Assembly: GCA_963575675.1 (NCBI GenBank)
Contig: CAUYUA010000133.1
Coordinates: forward strand, 1-53,398
Source: CAUYUA01 sp963575675
GTDB lineage: Bacteria; Pseudomonadota; Alphaproteobacteria; Azospirillales; Azospirillaceae
Reading direction: 5' to 3'
Length of the DNA stretch: 53,398 nt
The notes beneath the pieces were generated by a model. The model saw only the letters and a list, made by a program, of their open reading frames with translations, did no database searches and was not told the DNA's origin. A program made the position numbers and the translations under genes. Below are positions 8,420 through 17,360 of the stretch, in pieces (the first letter of the stretch is position 1; the number at the start of each line of letters is the position of its first letter).

Positions 8420-9742
8420 ATGGTGATCGAAAGCCACCGTTGGAACGCACTTTATTTAACAGCCGCCATCGCTATGATTTTTATGACTTTGGCGACGGCG
8501 ATTCAGCCCCTTTATCTCCGCAATATTCTCGGGGTCTCGTTTAACAGCGCGGGCTCCGTCAACGCCAACATTCAGGTGGTGACGGAGGTTCTAGCGTTAT
8601 CAGTTATAGGATATCTCGGTTTCTTGTCGGATCGATTCGGACGGGTTCCGATTATGGTCTGCGGCTTTCTTGTGGGCGCGGTCGGCGGATTTATTGCGCC
8701 GTTCAGCCTGGAGTTAGGCGCTTTGATCGGAATCAGCGGCTGCGTGTTTTATTATCTATCCAGAATCGTCATGGCGTTGGGCGCGGGCGGCGTATGGCCG
8801 CAATTGGCGACGCTGGCCGGAGACTTTACGAATTTCAACAATCGCGCTCGCCAAATGTCCAACGCCGCCTTTATGATGGCGTTCGGCAGCACGCTGGTTT
8901 TCGCCGTTCTGATGCAGATCGTTAAGCACACCGGCGTCGTTCCGATGATGATATTCAATGCGTGGATGGGACTGATCGGAGCTTGGCTGGCGCGCGGATT
9001 GTTGATCGACGTCGCTCCGAAGAGAAAAGAACAGACGATTCCGTGGCGAAAAATCAGAGACCTCTTGAAGCAAGAGCCTCGACTTCGAGTCGCTTTCGCC
9101 GCCGCTTTATTTTCTCGTAGCGACATCATTTTGATTGGACTATTTCTTATGTTGTGGGCGATTTACTTCGCCGATCTTGTGGGCGTTAGTCAAGAGGCGG
9201 CTGCCGCTCACGCCGGAAGAATGATCGGCATGGTCGGGCTGCTGGTGATGGCGTCCATTATGGTCTGGGGGTGGGTGGTTCAACGCTTCGGACGAATCAA
9301 CGCTATTATCTCCGGTCTCGGAATCGCTGGAATCGGCTTTGTCGCCGTGGGGTTTGCGGTTAATCCCTTCGACTGGTACATCTATATTCCATTAACGCTG
9401 ATTGCGCTGGGACAAGCCGGCTCATTATTGGCGCCGGAGATTTTGGCCTTCGACTTAACGCCGCCGGATTTACGTGGGTCGATTATGGGGCCGCTTAACG
9501 TCGTCGGGGGGGTCGGTCTGATCGTCATTCTTCAGATCGGCGGCGTGTTGTTCGACAAGGTCGGCCCATTTGCACCTTTCGTTTTTACCGGCGTTTGTAA
9601 TCTCTTGGTCATGGCCTACGCCTTGTTCGTCGTTCGATCTCAACCTGTCGAGAACGCCGTTGTTTCAAACAGCGATCAAGACGATGACGACGCCTTGATA
9701 ACGCTGAACGCAACGACCGGACGACAAGGAACGGTTTTATGA
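8420..9742 (+). CDS. mamH: Magnetosome MFS transporter MamH
   Basis: 440-residue major facilitator with about 12 hydrophobic segments, for example AIAMIFMTLATAIQPLYLR and GLLVMASIMVWGWVVQRFG. The loop GYLGFLSDRFGRVPIMV carries the MFS motif A (GxLxDRxGRR-like). Position at the head of mamH-I-E, immediately followed by mamI and mamE, identifies it as MamH, which is thought to move iron into magnetosomes or the periplasm. The C-terminal tail is acidic (SNSDQDDDDAL). Its stop overlaps an ATG (ATGA at 9739) that opens the mamI frame. Confidence 0.88.
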   Translation: MVIESHRWNALYLTAAIAMIFMTLATAIQPLYLRNILGVSFNSAGSVNANIQVVTEVLALSVIGYLGFLSDRFGRVPIMVCGFLVGAVGGFIAPFSLELGALIGISGCVFYYLSRIVMALGAGGVWPQLATLAGDFTNFNNRARQMSNAAFMMAFGSTLVFAVLMQIVKHTGVVPMMIFNAWMGLIGAWLARGLLIDVAPKRKEQTIPWRKIRDLLKQEPRLRVAFAAALFSRSDIILIGLFLMLWAIYFADLVGVSQEAAAAHAGRMIGMVGLLVMASIMVWGWVVQRFGRINAIISGLGIAGIGFVAVGFAVNPFDWYIYIPLTLIALGQAGSLLAPEILAFDLTPPDLRGSIMGPLNVVGGVGLIVILQIGGVLFDKVGPFAPFVFTGVCNLLVMAYALFVVRSQPVENAVVSNSDQDDDDALITLNATTGRQGTVL

Positions 9743-9846
9743 CGTGCAATAAATGCAAAGCACCGTGTCAAGAAGGGCGGAGTGAGCGTTTCAAAAAGAT
9801 ATACGCCGCAACCTGGAAGGTTGCCGAACGGCGGGGAGAAGGAATA

Positions 9847-10056
9847 ATGTTTTGTATTATGGCTGGTTTGCTGGCGATTTCATTGGGACTGTGGGGACTC
9901 AGCGCCTGGTGGTGGTCGGTCGTTGAGTTGCTGCGTGGCGTTCTTCCCTTGGCGCTTATTTTCTTCGGCGTGCTGGCGCTTGCGGCCGGAGTAATGGAAA
10001 TAAACAAAGGGCGGAAGCATAAAAATGACGAGATTTCCGCCGCTGAAGACGAGTAG
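9847..10056 (+). CDS. mamI: Magnetosome protein MamI
   Basis: 69 residues with two hydrophobic helices: IMAGLLAISLGLWGLSAWWW and RGVLPLALIFFGVLALAAGV, followed by a charged tail. The GLWGxxAWWWSVxELLRG core is the MamI signature. MamI is needed early, for magnetosome vesicle formation and crystal nucleation. The ATG at 9847 has GGGGAGAAGGAATA directly upstream and gives the usual length. An in-frame ATG at 9739, overlapping the mamH stop, would add 36 residues with a Cys cluster (CNKCKAPC); both starts are open, and the shorter is favoured. Confidence 0.88.
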   Translation: MFCIMAGLLAISLGLWGLSAWWWSVVELLRGVLPLALIFFGVLALAAGVMEINKGRKHKNDEISAAEDE

Positions 10057-10070
10057 ATAAGGCGCCCCCA

Positions 10071-12197
10071 ATGACATTCGACGACATTGACAACGATATC
10101 GATCCTAAGGACGAAGCACCGAAAGACTGCGCGCGCGGATTGAGGAAATACCTCTTTGTTATGGCGCTGGTGGTTGTCGGCACGCTTGCGGGGACGTTCT
10201 GGAGTCAGAGCAGAAACGGTGGTCCATATAGAATCGGTCAAGAAAACGCAGCGCAGCAAAGGCTCGGATCGGCGATGAATCTGCCGGAGATCGGCGCGCT
10301 TAAGCCGCAATCTCAGGTGGCGGCGGCTCCGATCGCGATTCCTGCGGCCTTCAATAATGTTGCGCCGGGAGATTTCGCGACCATCGTCTTGCAAATGCGC
10401 AACAGCGTCGTTGCGATCGGACGAATGCAACCCGACACTCTTTTAGGACGCAACGGAGCGGCTTCAATCGCCAACGATCCGGCGGCGGCTCCGAATAAGG
10501 ACGTTCAACCAACGCCGCCGATCGCCAAGCTGCAATTTGCTGACCCTGCCGCAGGATTGGTTGTGGAGAGCATCGGAACCGGCGTTGTGGCGCGGAATGA
10601 CGGCTATATTCTCACCAATTATCACGTCGTGCGCGGCAGCAACGCCATGATGGCGACGATTTTCGACGAGACAGGTTTTCAACGCTATCAGGCCGAGGTC
10701 ATCAAACTCGACGCCTCTGTCGACCTGGCTCTTCTGAAGATTAAGCCGAACGCGCCGCTGACGGCTGCTTCGTTCGGCGACAGTGATCAAGTTCAAGTCG
10801 CCGAAGAAGTCATCGCCATCGGCAATCCGTTCGGTCTCGATATGACGGTTAGCCGAGGCATCGTTTCGGCCAAACGCAAATCATTGACGATCGAAGGCAC
10901 TGTTCATCGTGATCTTCTCCAGACCGACGCCGCTATTAATCAAGGGAACTCGGGCGGGCCGTTGGTCAATCGTTTTGGAGAAGTCATCGGCATCAACACG
11001 GCGATTTATACGCCGACAGGAGCGTTCTCTGGGGTGGGATTCGCTATTCCGAGCAACCAAGCTCGTCAATTTTTAGCCGACGAACTCGATCTTCCGCCGA
11101 GTCGACAACAGATGGCGGTTGCAGGCGTGACGGCGGCGATTCCTCCCGTCAATCAAGCTCCGTCGACAAGCGTCGGGACCGCCGGTCCTCCTATTCTTGC
11201 GGGCGTCGCCTCGCCCCATCGCGATGGCCGTGAAACGATGGAGTGCGCCATTTGTCATCAGTTGATCCCGCGCGCCGGCAATAATGCGATAACTCAGAAC
11301 AAACCAACGAGTGTCGTCGCCGCGTGGCCGACGCCCGGAAATAATACTCCTATGGTCGGGCCGCCGATTTTGGCCGGAGCGGCTCCGCCTCATCGCGACG
11401 GTCGCGAAAATATGGCCTGCACGTCTTGTCACCAGTTTCTGCCTCGGGGCGGAGCCGCCGCAGTTCAAGGCAAGCCGGTCGCCGGTCCTCTGCAATTCGC
11501 ACAATCTCCTTTGACTCTTGCGCTCAACGTTGCGACTCCCGGACAAAATACGGCGCCCGACGCAATCGGCGGAGGTTTCCGCATCCTCGGCGCGACGACG
11601 CTGCCGATCACTGCGTCTTTGGCGCAGCAATTAAATCAACCTGAAGGCAAAGGCGTTTTCGTCGCTTCAGTTGCTCCTGAATCTCCGGCGGCAAAAGCCG
11701 GACTCCAATCGGGCGCCGTGATCGAAAAAGTCAATGGCCAACGGGTTCGATCTCCGCGAGATATGTTCGTCGCCATTCAGAAATTGAAAGAAGGTGAAAC
11801 GGCGCGGTTGTCCGTTTTCCAAAACAACACCCGTAATGAGTTGCAGTTGATCATTGCGGCTTTACCGGCGGGAGCTGGCGTTCAGCCCGCGACGCCGCTT
11901 GCGCCGAAAGTCCCGACGGAGTTTAACTGGCGCGGCATGGAGATCGAAACATTTGCTTCGGTAACATTGGCCGGAGCGCCGCCCAACTTGAAGGGAGCGG
12001 TGGTTGCTGAAGTCGTGGCCGGTTCTCCGGCGCAACGGGTTGGCATAATGGCCGGAGACATTATTATGGATGTTGGCGGACTTGCAACCGGAACGGCTGC
12101 AACGATGAATCAGGCCATCCAGGCGACGACCGGCAAAACCAATATTCTTGTGAGAGCGGTGCGCAACAATCGAGAGTTCTTTGTTGTGATGCCGTGA
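10071..12197 (+). CDS. mamE: Magnetosome serine protease MamE with magnetochrome and two PDZ domains
   Basis: 708-residue HtrA-type protease on the magnetosome membrane, needed for sorting magnetosome proteins and for crystal growth; it cleaves MamE, MamO and MamP in Magnetospirillum. Seen: one membrane helix (about 26-43), then a trypsin-like domain with H185 (TNYHVV), D218 (SVDLALLKI) and S294 (QGNSGGPLV). Two CxxCH c-haem motifs follow, at C392-H396 and C450-H454, each preceded by a PPILAG-A-PHRDGRE stretch. Two PDZ domains end the protein at about 495-590 and 625-708. The triad is intact, so it should be active. It follows mamI by 14 bases. Confidence 0.95.
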   Translation: MTFDDIDNDIDPKDEAPKDCARGLRKYLFVMALVVVGTLAGTFWSQSRNGGPYRIGQENAAQQRLGSAMNLPEIGALKPQSQVAAAPIAIPAAFNNVAPGDFATIVLQMRNSVVAIGRMQPDTLLGRNGAASIANDPAAAPNKDVQPTPPIAKLQFADPAAGLVVESIGTGVVARNDGYILTNYHVVRGSNAMMATIFDETGFQRYQAEVIKLDASVDLALLKIKPNAPLTAASFGDSDQVQVAEEVIAIGNPFGLDMTVSRGIVSAKRKSLTIEGTVHRDLLQTDAAINQGNSGGPLVNRFGEVIGINTAIYTPTGAFSGVGFAIPSNQARQFLADELDLPPSRQQMAVAGVTAAIPPVNQAPSTSVGTAGPPILAGVASPHRDGRETMECAICHQLIPRAGNNAITQNKPTSVVAAWPTPGNNTPMVGPPILAGAAPPHRDGRENMACTSCHQFLPRGGAAAVQGKPVAGPLQFAQSPLTLALNVATPGQNTAPDAIGGGFRILGATTLPITASLAQQLNQPEGKGVFVASVAPESPAAKAGLQSGAVIEKVNGQRVRSPRDMFVAIQKLKEGETARLSVFQNNTRNELQLIIAALPAGAGVQPATPLAPKVPTEFNWRGMEIETFASVTLAGAPPNLKGAVVAEVVAGSPAQRVGIMAGDIIMDVGGLATGTAATMNQAIQATTGKTNILVRAVRNNREFFVVMP

Positions 12198-12203
12198 TGA
12201 ATT

Positions 12204-12300
12204 AAATGGGTCCAGGGGCTGTGTTCCCGGTCATGGGGACCAAAGGCGAAAGCATCCCTTATGATCCCCACGACCAGGAGCGCAGCCCCTGGACCCGTAG
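12204..12300. repeat. GGGTCCAGG palindrome preceding the coiled-coil gene
   Basis: The arms GGGTCCAGGGGCTGTGTTCC and its inverse (GCAGCCCCTGGACCC) plus TCATGGGGA/TCCCCACGA form a long hairpin directly after the mamE stop. An ATG inside it (12206) is in frame with the next gene, so the repeat could encode a 37-residue leader. Confidence 0.75.
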
Positions 12301-12316
12301 ACCCGGAGTTATTATT

Positions 12317-14746
12317 GTGCCGCCTGTTTCTGAAGACGAATTTTCTACCCTATATTCACTTCCCTCTCTTCAGTCCATCGATATTCCGGAGGAAAATTCG
12401 GTTTATCGAGCTGTCGATGTTTGTCAACAGTCTTCAGAAACGACGACAGCTCAGCCGAAACAACAGACAAAAGCAATTTCTCATTTCTCCGAAACAGAGC
12501 TGGAGATTCTTTATCTAACCACGCCGAAGCCGAAGCAAAAACAGAAAGTCGAGATAAAGCCTCGTTTCTCAGAAACAGAAATGGCTGTTTTGTGTTCGAT
12601 TCCTCCCTTGCGCTCGGTTGATTCGTCCGAAGAGAATGCTCAGCAAAGAGAATTACACAAGACTCTTCAGAAAAATATTGAAGAGGTTAAAGAAGAATTT
12701 TCTCATCGTTGCGATGACTTAACGCGCGTTCAAGCCGACTATGCGCGAGAGCTTCAAATCCTCGATAACTTAAACAGCGATATATCCAAGCAATTAGAGG
12801 AAATTCAGAAAAACGAAGAACGTCTCATCGGCATGCGCGAAGAACTTGCGGCGCTTCGTCAGATTCAGACGGAAACGGACATTTGGCGGAAACGGTCGAT
12901 CGAAGCTCAGGAGAAAGCAAAAGAACTTCAGGCCGTCGAGGCCGATCTTGCGCGCCGTTGCGAAGAAAAAGCCGCGCTTCAACAAGAGTTGGCGGAGAAA
13001 ACCGCGTTTACGCACGTCGAAGTCGAAACGATGAATCGACGCTTGGGCGAAGCGCTTGCGACGCTTCGTCAGATTCAGGCGGAAACGGACGTTTGGCGGC
13101 AACGATCGATCGAAGCTCAGGAAAAGGCGAAAGAACTTCAGGCCGTTGAAGCTGATCTTGCGCGCTGTCTTGAAGAAAAATCCGCGCTCCAAAAAGAATT
13201 GGATGAAAAAAACGCTCTTCGCCGAGAGTTGACCGTAACGCATGCCGAGATCGAAACTATGAATCGGCAGTTGCGTCATGTCGTAGAAGAAACAATTAAT
13301 GCTCAAGCCAACTACACGCAGGCTCGTCACGTTCTAGACGGATTGAGCAAAGAAATATCCTCCCAAGAAGAAGAGCGTCGCCGGGGAGAAGAACAACTCG
13401 TCGATATGCGTGAAGAGCTTGCAAGATTTCGGCAGATTCAGGCCGAAACCGAACTTTGGCGGCAAAGACTGAACGAGTCTCAAGAAAAAGTAAGAGAACT
13501 TGATCGACGTCAGCATGAGTTGAAAGATGTTGAAGGTGAACTCGTTCTTCGTTATGGAGAAAAGGCGTCATTACAGCAAATATTGAACGAAACACATGCC
13601 GAAATTGAATCGGCGAGACAAAAATTACGTTACCTTGTCGAGGAAACAACGCAGGCTCAAGCCGACAACACAGATGTTCGCAAAATTTCCCATGAGTTGA
13701 AGCAAGAGATCGCCACTCAACGAAAGGAGATTCAGCACAATGAAGAGCAATGCGTCGGTCTGCGCGACGAACTTTCCGTTCTTCGACAGGTTCGCGCTGA
13801 AACTGAGGTTTGGCGGCGGCGACTGAGTGAAGTTAAAGAAAAGATCGAAGAGTTCGACCAACGTCGACAAGAATTAGAAACGATCAATACGGAAATTGTC
13901 CACTGTCGCGAAGAAAAATCAACGCTTCAGAAGGAGCTTGACGAAACCCGCGTCGAACTCAAAATGTTGAACCAGCAATTGCGTTATGTGATGGAGGAAA
14001 CGGATCGTGTTTGTTTGAATCATACACAGACCCGCCAAGGACTCGACACCCTAAATCAAGAGATATTGACGGCTCATAACGCCTTCACGGAAACGATCCT
14101 CTCCGACTTAAAAAAACTAAACAGTAAACAATCCTTGATCGGAAAAGAATCGAATATAGAATGTTATGTTGAGGCAACGCGGCAAGCTTTATCTCGTTTT
14201 CAGAGTGATTTATCTACAATGCAATTGCAATTAGAGCGGAAAGGCGTTGAGACGTCATCACAAGGAGATCGCATCAATGATGATGCTGATCAATTAATGC
14301 GATACATTGCCGCGATACAACATCTTTTAATTTATTTATCCGAACCCTTGCGCAATATGGAGCGTGTAAGCTCTGATTATGTAAAATCGCAATCGAAGAT
14401 CAACGCGCCTTCGATCCATCGAGTCTCTTCCGGCCCTAAAATCGCAACGCCGCTTAAATCCGCAAGCGATAAACCGAAACCATCCGCTTCATCGGTCGGC
14501 GAAGTGCGGCGTCAGGTGCCGGTTGAAGGCATGTTTGTCGGCATGGCCGGCTCCGTTGAACAGGGCGTCAACAGCGTTCTAGCGATAACGCGCGGCGTCG
14601 GCGTAACCATAACAAGCGGCGTAAAATCCGTTCTTTCCAAAGACGAGGCGTCTAAAACTGCAAGATCAAAAAATGATGTGCGAAACAGTCCTTCGCGCCG
14701 AGAATCTCAAACAATGAAACCAAAACCGCCGGGCAAGACCGCATAA
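12317..14746 (+). CDS. Long coiled-coil protein in the mamJ position
   Basis: About 809 residues, dominated by heptad-rich coiled coil (roughly residues 115-600). It holds four imperfect copies of a block beginning LRQIQAETxxWRxR, starting near nucleotides 12848, 13061, 13424 and 13778. The extreme C-terminus (EGMFVGMAGSVEQGVNSVLA and following) is hydrophobic/amphipathic and could contact membrane. It lies between mamE and mamK, where Magnetospirillum has mamJ, the linker that ties magnetosomes to MamK filaments. No sequence likeness to MamJ is seen, so a scaffold or linker role is inferred from position. The start is GTG 12317 with GGAG nine bases upstream, or ATG 12206 inside the palindrome. 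Its coiled-coil module resembles that of the PP2C protein at 27-28.7 kb. Confidence 0.75.
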   Translation: MPPVSEDEFSTLYSLPSLQSIDIPEENSVYRAVDVCQQSSETTTAQPKQQTKAISHFSETELEILYLTTPKPKQKQKVEIKPRFSETEMAVLCSIPPLRSVDSSEENAQQRELHKTLQKNIEEVKEEFSHRCDDLTRVQADYARELQILDNLNSDISKQLEEIQKNEERLIGMREELAALRQIQTETDIWRKRSIEAQEKAKELQAVEADLARRCEEKAALQQELAEKTAFTHVEVETMNRRLGEALATLRQIQAETDVWRQRSIEAQEKAKELQAVEADLARCLEEKSALQKELDEKNALRRELTVTHAEIETMNRQLRHVVEETINAQANYTQARHVLDGLSKEISSQEEERRRGEEQLVDMREELARFRQIQAETELWRQRLNESQEKVRELDRRQHELKDVEGELVLRYGEKASLQQILNETHAEIESARQKLRYLVEETTQAQADNTDVRKISHELKQEIATQRKEIQHNEEQCVGLRDELSVLRQVRAETEVWRRRLSEVKEKIEEFDQRRQELETINTEIVHCREEKSTLQKELDETRVELKMLNQQLRYVMEETDRVCLNHTQTRQGLDTLNQEILTAHNAFTETILSDLKKLNSKQSLIGKESNIECYVEATRQALSRFQSDLSTMQLQLERKGVETSSQGDRINDDADQLMRYIAAIQHLLIYLSEPLRNMERVSSDYVKSQSKINAPSIHRVSSGPKIATPLKSASDKPKPSASSVGEVRRQVPVEGMFVGMAGSVEQGVNSVLAITRGVGVTITSGVKSVLSKDEASKTARSKNDVRNSPSRRESQTMKPKPPGKTA

Positions 14747-14798
14747 CAAAACCGCAGGCTGACGGCAAAACAGACCAATCATTAAGGAAATCAAGCGG

Positions 14799-15875
14799 AT
14801 GAGCGACGAAAAAACAGCGGTCGTCAAACAGACTACACCGAGCGGCGCAAATAAATTGATCGTCGGAATCGATTTAGGAACTTCCAGCACGGCGATGATG
14901 GCCGGAAACGGAATCAGCAAGATATTCGACTCTGTCGTCGGTTATCCAAGAGATGTCATCGGCGTGCGGCTGTTGGGAGCGCCTTTCGTCGTCGGTAAAA
15001 ACGCTCTGGAGAAACGTTCGTTCTTAGAGTTGCGTTATCCGCTCGAAGACGGCGTGGTCAAGGAAAACAACAGCAAGGACTTAACCGCCGCCAAACAACT
15101 GTTGAAATATGCGATCGAAGTTGCCGAGCCGCAACCTGGAGATGAAATTTACGCGGTTATCGGCGTTCCGGCCCGCGCCTCCGCAGGCAACAAGGCGGCG
15201 GTGCTTCAAATCGCTCAAGATGTCGCCGCAATGGCGGTGGTCATTTCCGAGCCGTTCTTGGTGGCTTATCATTACGGAAAATTGCTCAACGCCGTGGTGG
15301 TCGATATCGGCGCAGGAACGATCGATGTCTGCGCTCTTAAAGGCTCGGTTCCGCAACCAGAAGATCAAATCACCATCAAAAAGGCGGGAAACCATATCGA
15401 CGCCATGCTGATGGAGGTGATTCTCGATCGTTATCCCGATGTTCAAATCAATCTCAATATCGTCAAAAATCTCAAAGAGACATACTCCTTTGTTGGAAAA
15501 GCGCAGCACGATCAAATTAAAGTTCAATTGCGCGCCAATAGTATGCCTGTCGTCTGCGATATCACCGAAGAAGTGTCCCAAGCGTGTGAATCGATTGTTC
15601 CGGAAATAGTCGAAGCGATTGAATTCTTGATCAAGCGCTTCTCTCCGGAATACATGCCGAAAGTTCTGCAAAACATCATTTTAGCGGGTGGTGGGTCAAG
15701 GATCAAAGGTCTTGCCGACGTGATTGCTGGAAAGTTACAGGCTTACGGCGACATCAAGATCATGGTTGCGCGCGACGCCGACTTCGACGCCGCTTCCGGC
15801 GCGCTGAAGATCGGGCAAGACCTTCCATCCAAATTCTGGAGCCAGTTGGGCGACGTGATCGGCGAAGAAAAATAA
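14799..15875 (+). CDS. mamK: Actin-like magnetosome filament protein MamK
   Basis: 358-residue bacterial actin that forms the filament aligning and segregating the magnetosome chain. Seen: phosphate-1 loop LIVGIDLGTSSTAMMAG, phosphate-2 VVVDIGAGTIDVCALKG, and the adenosine motif ILAGGGSRIKGLADVI. Also present is YPLEDGVVKENN, typical of MreB/MamK. IAVIGVPARAS-type sequence precedes VISEPFLVAY, where the catalytic Glu of MamK lies. Length and N-terminal extension match MamK. It sits between the coiled-coil gene (its likely linker) and mamL, 9 bases from mamL. Confidence 0.95.
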   Translation: MSDEKTAVVKQTTPSGANKLIVGIDLGTSSTAMMAGNGISKIFDSVVGYPRDVIGVRLLGAPFVVGKNALEKRSFLELRYPLEDGVVKENNSKDLTAAKQLLKYAIEVAEPQPGDEIYAVIGVPARASAGNKAAVLQIAQDVAAMAVVISEPFLVAYHYGKLLNAVVVDIGAGTIDVCALKGSVPQPEDQITIKKAGNHIDAMLMEVILDRYPDVQINLNIVKNLKETYSFVGKAQHDQIKVQLRANSMPVVCDITEEVSQACESIVPEIVEAIEFLIKRFSPEYMPKVLQNIILAGGGSRIKGLADVIAGKLQAYGDIKIMVARDADFDAASGALKIGQDLPSKFWSQLGDVIGEEK

Positions 15876-15884
15876 AGGGGAGTT

Positions 15885-16121
15885 ATGATGCGTGTGGTCT
15901 GGTTCATCGCGGCGTTCATAGCTCTTTTGTTCGTGTCGCAGAATCTTGAATCCGTTGAGATTTCTCTGGTCGTCGGAAGACCGGTGGAGCTTCCTCTCGC
16001 CTTGGTGATCGGCATTGCGTTTATTTCGGGATTCTTTCTCGGCATTGCGATGCTGATGCAAAGAAAGCTCAGAAGAAAGCCGAAGAAAGAAGATTCGGAC
16101 ATGGATGAGTTCGCGGAATGA
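15885..16121 (+). CDS. mamL: Magnetosome membrane protein MamL
   Basis: 78 residues with two hydrophobic segments (VVWFIAAFIALLFVSQNLES and LALVIGIAFISGFFLGIAML) and a strongly basic tail (QRKLRRKPKKED). MamL is essential for magnetosome membrane invagination; its basic C-terminal helix is thought to bend the membrane. The LapA-like layout (QNLES, then GRPVELPLALVIG) is typical. The start is ATG 15885 or 15888 after AAAGGGGAG. It stands directly after mamK, with a long palindrome separating it from mamM. Confidence 0.88.
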   Translation: MMRVVWFIAAFIALLFVSQNLESVEISLVVGRPVELPLALVIGIAFISGFFLGIAMLMQRKLRRKPKKEDSDMDEFAE

Positions 16122-16202
16122 AATAAAGCTGTCGGTTATTCGGCTTTGTCGCAAAAGGAGTTGGGCGCTAGGAGGAAAAGGTGGATTGTTCATCGCATCG
16201 TC

Positions 16203-16372
16203 ATTGGGTCCAAGGGCGGAGTTCCCGGTTGTGGGAGCCAAGGACAAAAGCCTCCCTTATTTCGCCCAGAGGGCGAACATCTCGAAGTTGTGAGGTCTTG
16301 CGCCTTCGGCAATAAGAGGGGCTTTCATCTTTGTCCCCCCACGACCGGGAACTTACCTCCCCCTGGACCAAA
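16203..16372. repeat. Large palindrome between mamL and mamM
   Basis: About 170 bases, beginning TTGGGTCCAAGGGCGGAGTT and ending with the inverse TCCCCCTGGACCAAA, with inner GGCTTTC/AATAAG stretches shared with the copies at 41.6 and 44.0 kb. The arms have diverged. It occupies most of the gap between mamL and mamM. Confidence 0.65.
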
Positions 16373-16401
16373 TTTTGCTCGCCGGATAACGGATAAGTTT
16401 G

Positions 16402-17358
16402 ATGAGATACAAAAATTGCCTGACGTGTTCGAAGTATGTCGGTTGGCTCGGATTGATCGCCAACTTTGTTCTCATGCTGATGAACCTCTTTGTCGGGCTG
16501 GTGTCGGGGTCGCAAGCGCTGGTCGTCGGAGCGATGTATTCGCTTAAGGACATGGCGACGGCGGTTTTCGTGATCGTCGGCGTCACCTTTGGTCGCAAAC
16601 CGTTAGACAGAGAACACCCTTACGGTCATGGAAAAATCGAATTCATCATGTCGTTGGTGTTCGGCATCGCTTTATTGTTTCTGGCGCTTTTTCTGCTCTA
16701 TCACGCCATTCACACATTAACGATCGCAGAACGAAATGTTGCGCCTCGGCTGATTGCCGTTTGGGCGGCGTTCGTGTCGGTGCTCGCTTATACATACGCC
16801 TTCTATTATTCAAGCTGCGTCGCCATAGAGAGCAACAGCCCCATCGTTCGAATGATGGCCCATCACCACCACTCGGACGCCATTGCCGCCGGAGTGGCCG
16901 GTTTGGGCATCGTCGGCGCTCACGTCTTTGATTTGCCTTGGATCGATACGCTGGTCGCCTTTTTCGAGGCGCTCGATCTGACGCTGCTCGGCTTGAAAGT
17001 GTTTTGGGACTCTTGCAAAGGCTTGCTTGACCGCAGTCTAGATCCCGAGGTGCGATTGATGATCAAGAAAATCGTCGAGGCCACAAACGGCGTGCGAGAG
17101 GTGAAAACACTAAAAACTCGGCTGGTCGGTCACCAAATCTGGTCCGACATCATTATCGGCGTCGACGCCGAGTTATCGGTCAACCAGGCTTACACCATAT
17201 GCGAGCAAGTTAAGCACCGCGTCGCTGAACGGTTGCGGCATGTCGGATCGTTGACGGTCGATGCTGAAATCTGTCAGGGCGAAATTGAGAAGAATCGCGA
17301 AATGAGTTCGCAGTGGAGAGCCTCCTATGTGGAGCAAACGGTAAAAAGCGAGAGCTGA
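16402..17358 (+). CDS. mamM: Magnetosome CDF transporter MamM
   Basis: 318-residue cation diffusion facilitator that loads iron into magnetosomes and stabilises MamB. The transport site matches MamM exactly in numbering: Y46 and D50 (AMYSLKDM) and H155 and D159 (HHHHSDAI). EHPYGHGKIEFI is the CDF loop signature. In the cytosolic domain W247 and D249 are kept. The positions of the two regulatory histidines known from M. gryphiswaldense MamM (264 and 285) are Tyr and Thr here. ATG 16402 gives the family length. The mamM stop is 2 bases from the mamO start, so no mamN is present. Confidence 0.93.
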   Translation: MRYKNCLTCSKYVGWLGLIANFVLMLMNLFVGLVSGSQALVVGAMYSLKDMATAVFVIVGVTFGRKPLDREHPYGHGKIEFIMSLVFGIALLFLALFLLYHAIHTLTIAERNVAPRLIAVWAAFVSVLAYTYAFYYSSCVAIESNSPIVRMMAHHHHSDAIAAGVAGLGIVGAHVFDLPWIDTLVAFFEALDLTLLGLKVFWDSCKGLLDRSLDPEVRLMIKKIVEATNGVREVKTLKTRLVGHQIWSDIIIGVDAELSVNQAYTICEQVKHRVAERLRHVGSLTVDAEICQGEIEKNREMSSQWRASYVEQTVKSES

Positions 17359-17360
17359 GG

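Noticed and set aside
12794..13330. 178-codon - strand frame rich in Phe and Arg
   Set aside because: It is the mirror of the repetitive coiled-coil gene; the + strand frame is much longer and coherent.
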